A stretch of DNA of 37,703 nucleotides, taken from positions 1 to 37,703 of the IMG/VR virus record IMGVR_UViG_3300046171_000040; one strand, given 5' to 3'. This document shows, in pieces, positions 33,317 through 37,703 of the stretch. A program made the position numbers and the translations under genes. The DNA comes from a virus. Under the pieces are notes generated by a model. The model did not search any database. It was not told the origin of the DNA and worked only from the letters and a program-made list of their open reading frames with translations. How positions within the stretch are numbered: position 1 is the stretch's first letter; every line of letters begins with the position of its first letter.

Positions 33317-33742
33317 TACGCAGCCTCCTTCAAGACATAACCTTTATCCCACTTACCAACATTGACATCTAAGTAATAGGCAATGTCAAAGTAGTCAGTC
33401 ATAATATCAGTGTTGTTGTACCAACCAGTGCCTTTCATAGCAGCAATCAATTCTTTGTAGAACTCAGCGATTGTTTCATTCTTAGCCCACTCATCACAAT
33501 AACTAGTGTTGACTTGAAGGTGGTCACCAACAGGGTAACTCTGTTGACCCTCGTTGTTCCGCATACCTCGTCGTTGTGTTTCTGTGCATCACCAAGAAGG
33601 TCAAGAACACCTTCCTTGAGATTAACAACCAAAGAACTGTGATGGTTGATACCGATAGTACCCTTCATGCCGTACTTCTTCAGATACCGCCTTGATGGCA
33701 GGAGCAAGTTCTTTCTTCTTTCTCTTGTGAAATGTAAGCCAT
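33316..33742 (-). CDS. Conserved hypothetical protein, about 142 aa, frameshifted
   Basis: The ATG at 33742 opens MAYISQEK. Removing a base after it gives KKELAPAIKAV; removing another gives LKKYGMKGTIGINHHSSLVV, NLKEGVLDLLGDAQKHNDEV. A third shift near 33565 leads into RNNEGQQSYPVGDHLQVNTS, YCDEWAKNETIAEFYKELIA, AMKGTGWYNNTDIMTDYFDI, AYYLDVNVGKWDKGYV. This matches a conserved family of marine T4-like phages whose function is unknown. The fit across frames shows that the breaks are indels in one gene. Confidence 0.65.
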
Positions 33743-33777
33743 ATTTCGTTTCCTCTCTCAGTCTCTATTACCCTCAT

Positions 33778-33806
33778 ACTATATCAATGTTTTCATAACA
33801 AGTCAA
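33778..33806 (-). promoter_or_regulatory. Sigma70-like early promoter
   Basis: TTGACT (33801-33806), 17-nt spacer, TATAGT (33778-33783), 35 nt before the ATG at 33742. An A/T-rich tract lies upstream of the -35. Confidence 0.8.
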
Positions 33807-33860
33807 GGACTTTTTTTCACTCTTTTTTCAAGTTTTTTTAGCCTCAGCAATATCAAGGGC

Positions 33861-34111
33861 TTATCCCCACTGAAGTCCATTGTCAGCGAGGATAATGTCA
33901 CGAACTCGTTCACGGTCAACCGAATCGCCCCCACCCCACTCAAGTGATTCGGCTCTCACCGATTTGAGTGATGTAGGTTTGTACACCTTTGATGACCATT
34001 TGAATTAGTCATACCCTTGATAGGGTAGACACCAGTCTTTTCATTGTAGAACGAATCCACATAAGCGATAAAGTCACATAGAGTATCCACGATTGTTTCT
34101 GTATTAGTCAT
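33861..34111 (-). CDS. Hypothetical protein, about 83 aa, frameshifted
   Basis: The ATG at 34111 opens MTNTETIVDTLCDFIAYVDS, FYNEKTGVYPIKGMTNS. The frame then changes to VIKGVQTYITQIGESRIT and again to LEWGGGDSVDRERVRDIILA, DNGLQWG, stop 33861-33863. Two single-base changes suffice. The repaired chain is coherent and acidic. I do not recognise the family. It overlaps the end of the gene at 34104. Confidence 0.5.
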
Positions 34112-34270
34112 AAGTCACCTGTGCTGCATAATCAATTTCATCGAAGATTTTCTCTAGTTCCGCAATCTCGTTCTTTGCACTTCATCTTTGCGAAACCATT
34201 GCCTGGCGTCTTCTTCTTCTTAATCGTTCTCAGTAGTCTTCAACATATCTGTGAAGTAACACATACTCAT
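34104..34270 (-). CDS. Small hypothetical protein, about 55 aa, frameshifted
   Basis: The ATG at 34270 gives MSMCYFTDMLKTTEND, then TAA. The following frames read EEEDARQWFRKDEVQ and KNEIAELEKIFDEIDYAAQV, TYD, stop 34104-34106. Joined, they make a 55-residue acidic helical protein whose stop overlaps the next ATG. No function recognised. Confidence 0.42.
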
Positions 34271-34282
34271 TTTGTATTTGTG

Positions 34283-34460
34283 TCAACTGTAATCCATTAT
34301 CCAATCTCCATCAGTACAATATTGTGCGGCAGTAAACTCGTCATCTTACATGCACCAACTTCATCAAAACCATAGACAGTGTAGTATGTACCATCCAGTG
34401 GGTTACCACATCCTTTTCAATAGAACCAATCCAAGTCCTACCATACCATTGTTCCCTCAT
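34283..34460 (-). CDS. Small hypothetical protein, about 58 aa, frameshifted
   Basis: The ATG at 34460 overlaps the previous stop (ATGA). It reads MREQWYGRTWIGSIEKDV, then after a shift GNPLDGTYYTVYGFDEVGA, and after another DDEFTAAQYCTDGDWIMDYS, stop 34283-34285. The restored sequence reads smoothly and looks like a conserved short protein of T4-like marine phages. Function unknown. Confidence 0.45.
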
Positions 34461-34809
34461 AACCTAGTGATATCAATAGTCATTGACGCTAGCCTCTCCA
34501 CCAATAGTTTGTCCCATATCCATTCAGCAACTCCTTCTTCTAAGCAGTACACTCACAACGCCAATCGTTCAAAGAAGTCATTATCCTCACCGTACATCAT
34601 ACTCAAGGTCCTTCTCAAACCATTGTAGTCGGCGTTAACTGGTCAGTGAACACAAGCGATTCCTACAAGCAGCGATGTCACTAGATTCCGATACCTTGGC
34701 CAGTACCAACAACGTCACCATTAGCACGACCCTTGATGCTGCGAACCGCCTCTTCCTCAAGTCAATACCCTCGACTAGCGTGGTCAAATCTTTCATACGT
34801 CATAGTCAT
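34457..34809 (-). pseudogene. Broken reading frames of an unknown gene
   Basis: From the ATG at 34809 or 34803 the frames give MTYERFDHASRG, LEEEAVRSIKGRANGDVVGT, then NADYNGLRRTLSMMYGEDND with FFERLAL, and VYCLEEGVAEWIWDKLLVER, LASMTIDITRL, stop 34457-34459. At least four frame changes are needed, so the protein cannot be rebuilt with confidence. Promoter, start and ATGA junction are intact, which favours sequence error over an old pseudogene. Confidence 0.4.
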
Positions 34810-34843
34810 GTTTTTCTACCTCTAACTCATCGACTATACATAT

Positions 34844-34873
34844 ACTATACCAATGTTATTCAGAACAAGTCAA
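34844..34873 (-). promoter_or_regulatory. Sigma70-like early promoter
   Basis: TTGACT (34868-34873), 18-nt spacer, TATAGT (34844-34849). It shares with the promoter at 33778 the upstream CCTTGACTTGTT context and an A-rich upstream tract. Confidence 0.75.
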
Positions 34874-34970
34874 GGGCAACACCTTTTTTCAGACTTTATT
34901 TTCTCAATAATATCAAAGGGACTTACGAGTCGGATTTTTGGATTTTTTGGGAAGGGAAGAGGTTTTTTCA

Positions 34971-35009
34971 GCCGAATCAGTACAGATGATTCGCACAAGG
35001 TGATTCGGC
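34971..35009. repeat. 9-bp inverted repeat just after tRNA-Leu
   Basis: GCCGAATCA (34971-34979) and TGATTCGGC (35001-35009), with a 21-nt spacer. It is 2 nt from the tRNA 3' end. No T run follows on the minus strand, so it is not a classic terminator. Confidence 0.6.
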
Positions 35010-35011
35010 GG

Positions 35012-35099
35012 TGGTGCCCCCAGCGAGACTCGAACTCGCACGAACTATACGTTCTCAAGATTTTAAGTCTTGTGTGTCTACCTATTCCACCACAGGGGC
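35012..35099 (-). tRNA. tRNA-Leu (anticodon TAA)
   Basis: An 88-nt class II tRNA with encoded CCA. The acceptor is GCCCCTG/TGGGGGC, and the anticodon stem is CAAGA/TCTTG around CTTAAAA. A variable arm (GAACGTATAGTTC) and the T-arm GCGAG-TTCGAGT-CTCGC follow. It reads TTA codons. Confidence 0.94.
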
Positions 35100-35122
35100 A
35101 TTTCCACCACTAGGGAAGAGTT

Positions 35123-35153
35123 ATCATACCATCCCACGAAGTTGATAGTTCAA
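35123..35153 (-). promoter_or_regulatory. Probable promoter of tRNA-Leu
   Basis: TTGAAC (35148-35153) and an extended -10 TGG-TATGAT (35123-35128) with 19-nt spacing. Weaker than the other sigma70-like promoters. Confidence 0.45.
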
Positions 35154-35189
35154 TTATCTTTAAGACTATTCCTATTGCAATTAGTTCAA

Positions 35190-35348
35190 TCATTTGTTTC
35201 CCACCATTACTAATATTGCTATGAAGAACATTGCGAAAACATATACAGGCGTTATATTCATATTCACAGTTCTTGGTTTTGGTTTCTGATAATGATTACC
35301 CATGTAATCTCTATCCCATGCATCTCTGCGTGTATCTATCTTTTTCAT
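35190..35348 (-). CDS. Small protein with one C-terminal membrane helix
   Basis: A 52-residue protein from the ATG at 35348: MKKIDTRRDAWDRDYMGNHY, QKPKPRTVN, then the hydrophobic MNITPVYVFAMFFIAILVMV. The polar, basic N-terminus is likely cytoplasmic. An indel at about 35370 fuses it in the raw sequence to the upstream frame. In the repaired reading the upstream gene ends GIGKFFA-TGA, overlapping this ATG. Function unknown. Confidence 0.5.
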   Translation of the reverse strand: MKKIDTRRDAWDRDYMGNHYQKPKPRTVNMNITPVYVFAMFFIAILVMVGNK

Positions 35349-35674
35349 GCAAAGAACTTTCCGATACCTAGAGATAAGTAGCACACCTAATACGGTGTTC
35401 AGAACCGTGAGCGCTCTGTCGTGCCAGCGCAGGCCTACGAACGTCCATCCGATTACTCCCAACAAACTGAACATCATATCATATAGATGCAGTTCAAGAC
35501 TACGACACATAACGGCTGCAGGATCACCAGAAGTAGTACTCACCCATTTCACATACCATGTAAGGTCGTGTAGAGGTGTTACCTTAGCATATTGTTTCTT
35601 TTCCACGTCTTCTGACTTTCCATAATACCTGTTCAATACGTCTCTGCCACTCTCGTCTCTTCTTGTTCACTCAT
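35345..35674 (-). CDS. DUF6552-like membrane protein, frameshifted
   Basis: Read from MSEQEETRVAET (ATG at 35674), the chain passes through one shift into LNRYYGKSEDVEKKQYAKVT, PLHDLTWYVKWVST. A pair of compensating shifts turns the next residues (TSGDPAA) into a hydrophobic LLVILAAV stretch. It continues YDMMFSLLGVIGWTFVGLRW with HDRALTVLNTVLGVLLIS. The W..KW...(membrane helix)...G..GW..VG..W.DRAL...N pattern resembles the short DUF6552-type membrane proteins of marine phages. Two or three membrane helices are expected. Role unknown. Confidence 0.52.
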
Positions 35675-35800
35675 AGGTTCTGAAGACCAATTTGTGTTGT
35701 CGTCGTTCACATAGGTCACTCTACCATATCCTCGTTCATCCACATAATGGTAATCAGTGGGATTGTCTCCATGTAACAGAATTACTAGGGACGTTCTTTT
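35633..35800 (-). other. Open-frame fragment of unknown gene
   Basis: One frame reads LVILLHGDNPTDYHYVDERG, YGRVTYVNDDNTNWSSEPMS, EQEETRVAETY and then TGA. The composition is protein-like and continues into the DUF6552-like gene after one shift, so it may be that gene's N-terminal part or a separate small gene. No start codon is clear. Confidence 0.3.
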
Positions 35801-35808
35801 CTTTCTCT

Positions 35809-36117
35809 TCAGATTTTAGGGGGGTGGGGGTCATCCAAGATATCTAACTCAGACCACTGCTTCTAACTTTGCTTTCGTTTAATCTTTTCTCTGTCTGTGA
35901 TATCTCATCCCATGTGACTATCACCATGTTCAACCAGCAGACATATCATTGTATAGACATCTCCGACTTCTTCTTTGAGATGTATATCTCACTATCAGAG
36001 TTGCTTGAAACAGTTCTCCATCTGCGCATTGCCTTTGAGCAACACGCTTGCACAAGTTCGCCGCACTCTTCCATAGTGATTGTACCGAGTTCTTGCTCCT
36101 TCTCAAGTCTTCTGCAT
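35809..36117 (-). CDS. MazG-like nucleotide pyrophosphohydrolase, frameshifted
   Basis: Repairing a few single-base indels gives a protein of about 100 residues: MQKLEKEQELGTITMEECGE, LVQACSKAMRRW, then HLKEEVGDVYTMICLLVEHG and VTWDEISQTEKRLNE, ending WSELDILDDPHPPKI. The two acidic motifs, EECGE and EEVGD about 35 residues apart, match the ExxE...ExxD metal-binding helices of all-alpha NTP pyrophosphohydrolases. MazG-type enzymes are frequent in marine T4-like phages, where they hydrolyse (d)NTPs or alarmones. Family confidence is moderate because the frame is not continuous. Confidence 0.5.
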
Positions 36118-36225
36118 TATGAACTCCTGTACCGCAATGGATAGACAAAGGCCTAGCATGACGAACTTACCATAGTCCAAATCAGTCTTAGTTCCTTCAC
36201 CAAACGTTTCGTGCAGACTAGACAT
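36103..36225 (-). CDS. Possible 40-aa ORF upstream of the MazG-like gene
   Basis: The frame reads MSSLHETFGEGTKTDLDYGK, FVMLGLCLSIAVQEFIMQKT from the ATG at 36225. It is open further upstream (TIVAGRINWID) and runs into the start of the MazG-like gene. It could be a separate small gene or, with an indel, the N-terminus of the MazG-like protein. Confidence 0.25.
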   Translation of the reverse strand: MSSLHETFGEGTKTDLDYGKFVMLGLCLSIAVQEFIMQKT

Positions 36226-36275
36226 ATCTATCCAGTTGATTCTACCGGCCACTATAGTGTCACTGGCTCCTTTGA

Positions 36276-36560
36276 TTACTGAATTCCTTGTTGTCGTGTA
36301 TCTTCTGTAGTCTGGACATCTCTGCGATTGTCATCTGCGTCACTCTCGTTAAACCAATACTCTACCTCTCCGTCTGGGTATGTGACTTTGTATGCGGTTT
36401 GTTTGAATACCTCAGCGAATGCATTCTTGGTATAGTTCTGAAACTCTGGGTCAGATGGTTTTCCAGACCAGTGTTTTGTTTCTTTATTAGTCAAATATAT
36501 CTCCGTATCTTTATTGCATTTATAGATTATCAATCGAGCTCTCAGTTCTTGGGGGGCATA
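36276..36560 (-). CDS. Hypothetical protein, about 90 aa, frameshifted
   Basis: The longest frame (36276-36533) needs a TTG start: IIYKCNKDTEIYLTNKETKH, SDPEFQNYTKNAFAEVFKQT, AYKVTYPDGEVEYWFNESDA. An ATG at 36560 (MPPKN) lies upstream in another frame, one indel away, and is the likelier start. Near the end a shifted frame (IAEMSRLQKIHDNKEFSNQR) reads better than the annotated DNRRDVQTTEDTRQQGIQ. No family recognised. Confidence 0.42.
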   Translation of the reverse strand, partial: YAPQELRARLIIYKCNKDTEIYLTNKETKHWSGKPSDPEFQNYTKNAFAEVFKQTAYKVTYPDGEVEYWFNESDADDNRRDVQTTEDTRQQGIQ

Positions 36561-36631
36561 CCCTATAGTCTATAGCCTTAGTCACTACCACACCCCTCAT
36601 ACCAAATGTCAAGTAGTCTATTCAGTACCCA

Positions 36632-36789
36632 TCATGATAATATCCCCTTGGCGAACACCTTGAAGTTGGTGCCGTCCTGTTCTATGACAGACAGCTCCGT
36701 ACCAGTGAAATACTCCACGGCGGCTTTCTGAATGGATTCAAGTCTCTAATAGGAATAGTACCAGAGATAGGCAACTTCCAATCAGGCAT
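36632..36789 (-). CDS. Small hypothetical protein, 52 aa, one frameshift
   Basis: The ATG at 36789 gives MPDWKLPISGTIPIRDL. Restoring one G in GACTTGAATCC continues as ESIQKAAVEYFTGTELSVIE, QDGTNFKVFAKGILS, stop 36632-36634. The 158-nt length is one short of 53 codons, which fits a single-base deletion. Function unknown. Confidence 0.48.
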
Positions 36790-36797
36790 ACCATCAG

Positions 36798-36977
36798 TCA
36801 GTATACGTTGAAGTAATGCGTGAGACACTCCTTCTCTACTGTGAACCTCACCGCATCAGGCAGCCTCGCATACTCTGGCGTCTGCATAAACTTCCACTTG
36901 GTGGACGCATTACCGACAGTCTTGAACTCCTTATTGATGTCTGCAATCTCCTGTGCAGTCATCTCTTTTGTACTCAT
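36798..36977 (-). CDS. Small hypothetical protein, 59 aa
   Basis: It starts at the ATG at 36977, overlapping the previous stop (ATGA): MSTKEMTAQEIADINKEFKT, VGNASTKWKFMQTPEYARLP, DAVRFTVEKECLTHYFNVY. A frame extension to 37061 lies inside the neighbour and is not used. It is alpha-helical, of unknown family. It is one of the few intact small genes in this region. Confidence 0.6.
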   Translation of the reverse strand: MSTKEMTAQEIADINKEFKTVGNASTKWKFMQTPEYARLPDAVRFTVEKECLTHYFNVY

Positions 36978-37195
36978 AACAACTCCTCTACTGTTACACC
37001 ATAATACTCTGGGGCGACCTTGAACCGACCACACTCTGATACTGTTGGGTCTGTAATCCACATACCCTCATACTCAAAACCAAAATCGTCTACACATGAC
37101 GGACACACAAAGTAAACCTTATCGGAATACTCAAAGTTAAACATCTCTAAGTTCTTCTCGTAGGTATTCTTACCACATTTATCACATACACACAT
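36974..37195 (-). CDS. Small zinc-ribbon-like protein, 73 aa
   Basis: From the ATG at 37195: MCVCDKCGKNTYEKNLEMFN, FEYSDKVYFVCPSCVDDFGF, with CDKC and CPSC pairs 26 residues apart, as in a zinc ribbon. The rest is EYEGMWITDPTVSECGRFKV, APEYYGVTVEELL. In the raw sequence it is fused to the upstream gene. Restoring that gene gives an end ...TRLLRVAA-TAA overlapping this ATG (TAATG), so I treat them as two genes. Metal binding and nucleic-acid contact are inferred. Confidence 0.55.
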   Translation of the reverse strand: MCVCDKCGKNTYEKNLEMFNFEYSDKVYFVCPSCVDDFGFEYEGMWITDPTVSECGRFKVAPEYYGVTVEELL

Positions 37196-37460
37196 TACGC
37201 AGCAACCCTTAGCAACCTCGTGCACATCCGCATCCTTGAAGTCACCATTCGTACCCCAATTTCGGAACGCACTACACTCAGTACCTTCCTTGGCAGCACA
37301 CGCATCATACATAGGACAGGTATCACAAGGACACTCTCTCTTGTTCTCTGGCCCACTGTGGAACTCAGTGGTGTTGTACTCGTGGTCATTCTCTGGGTCT
37401 TTGATGCCTGCTACCCATGTATGCCTCAGCGTCAGTCCAGATTTCAATGTTTCTATCCAT
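37195..37460 (-). CDS. Cysteine-rich hypothetical protein, frameshifted
   Basis: The ATG at 37460 has GAGG 8 nt upstream and reads MDRNIEIWTDAEAYM. After a shift it reads VAGIKDPENDHEYNTTEFHS, GPENKRECPCDTCPMYDACA, AKEGTECSAFRNWGTNGDFK, DADV, and after a second shift TRLLRVAA. The cluster C-P-C-x2-C-x5-C-x7-C with ECSAFRNW..xGD.KD.DV matches a small Cys-rich family I remember from T4-like cyanophages. Function unknown; metal binding likely. First gene after the promoter at 37519. Confidence 0.52.
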
Positions 37461-37518
37461 ATTCATATCCTCTCGTTTGTTATTAGATATTAGTCTCTTA
37501 TTCTCACTCTACATACAG

Positions 37519-37548
37519 ATTATACCAGTGATGTCAAGGAGTTGTCAA
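37519..37548 (-). promoter_or_regulatory. Sigma70-like early promoter
   Basis: TTGACA (37543-37548), 18-nt spacer, TATAAT (37519-37524), 58 nt before the ATG at 37460. A second TTGACA in the spacer (37532-37537) is too close to the -10 to serve. Confidence 0.8.
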
Positions 37549-37559
37549 GGGCTTTCGCC

Positions 37560-37599
37560 AAAAAAAATCAAAGAAAAAGCCCTTATAAATCAAGGGCTT
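37560..37599 (-). terminator. Rho-independent terminator of genes beyond the window
   Basis: The minus strand has AAGCCCTT-GATTTAT-AAGGGCTT followed by TTTCTTTGATTTTTTTT. It sits just upstream of the promoter at 37519. From 37600 to the window edge I see no gene, only CGAATC-rich sequence. Confidence 0.82.
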
Positions 37600-37703
37600 C
37601 TGAGGTGCGACAGTCTGTCCATAGGTTGTTCTGGTAACATTTCGTGGGATTTCGTGTGTTATTTGGCAGGTGATTCGGCCCGATTCGCCGATAGGCCGCA
37701 GGA

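Noticed and set aside
34121-34989. Plus-strand open frames (for example 34121-34375, 34350-34628, 34675-34989)
   Set aside because: They lie antisense to frame-shifted minus-strand genes, lack ribosome-binding sites and have unlikely compositions. The same holds for all other plus-strand frames in the window.
32496-35099. Prophage attachment site at the tRNA genes
   Set aside because: No integrase and no repeated tRNA 3' end. The gene content is that of a lytic T4-like phage.
36590-36612. Promoter with TTGACA at 36607-36612
   Set aside because: No acceptable -10 box lies 16-19 nt below it (best is GGTAGT or TAGTGA). An indel could have spoiled it, but the support is too weak.
1-37703. CRISPR array or insertion sequence
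   Set aside because: No regularly spaced repeats and no transposase-like protein. The direct repeats found are within paralogous genes.

Overview
The window is part of the genome of a T4-like marine myovirus, of the kind that infects picocyanobacteria, SAR11 or related marine bacteria. Every gene I can support lies on the minus strand, so transcription runs from high to low coordinates. The assignment rests on a T4-type baseplate block (gp5 spike, PAAR tip, gp25, gp6, a gp7-position protein, gp8), the start of a gp13-type neck gene at the left edge, T4-type late promoters (TATAAATA, CTAAATA, AATAAATA) and two phage tRNAs. No photosynthesis or other host-diagnostic gene is present, so the host stays open.

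Layout in transcription order. (1) 37.6-32.5 kb: short early/middle operons of small unknown genes. They are driven by sigma70-like promoters (TTGACA/TTGACT with TATAAT/TATAGT). The block holds tRNA-Leu(TAA), tRNA-Arg(TCT), a DUF6552-like membrane protein and a probable MazG-type pyrophosphohydrolase, and it ends in a strong terminator at 32.47 kb. (2) 32.45-25.8 kb: baseplate core. (3) 25.7-23.3 kb: a fibre cassette inserted between the gp7-position gene and gp8. (4) 23.3-15.2 kb: gp8, a very large DUF4815-type structural protein and small tail-associated genes. (5) 15.2-0.2 kb: a dense array of modular tail-fibre, adaptor and receptor-binding genes, then the gp13-like gene.

The most interesting part is the fibre array. 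A fibre family marked by a GRRNLxINGxMQ block occurs four times. Each copy is followed directly by a small protein (57-71 aa) of one family (IxVDGVxMDVPIDxxNxHYxEI), as expected of a dedicated fibre partner or chaperone. Two of the cassettes also carry a tail-assembly-chaperone-like protein and form a tandem four-gene duplication that shares near-identical DNA. At six gene ends the TAA stop codon is the centre of the late promoter (xTAAATA) for the next transcription unit.

The sequence also carries dense single-base indels in a few places: 4.3 kb, 11.5-11.7 kb, 17.5-18.0 kb, and much of 33.3-37.5 kb. They break otherwise good reading frames, mostly at short homopolymers, and look more like assembly or read error than biology. 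Frames were reconstructed by eye where possible, and such genes are marked as frameshifted.
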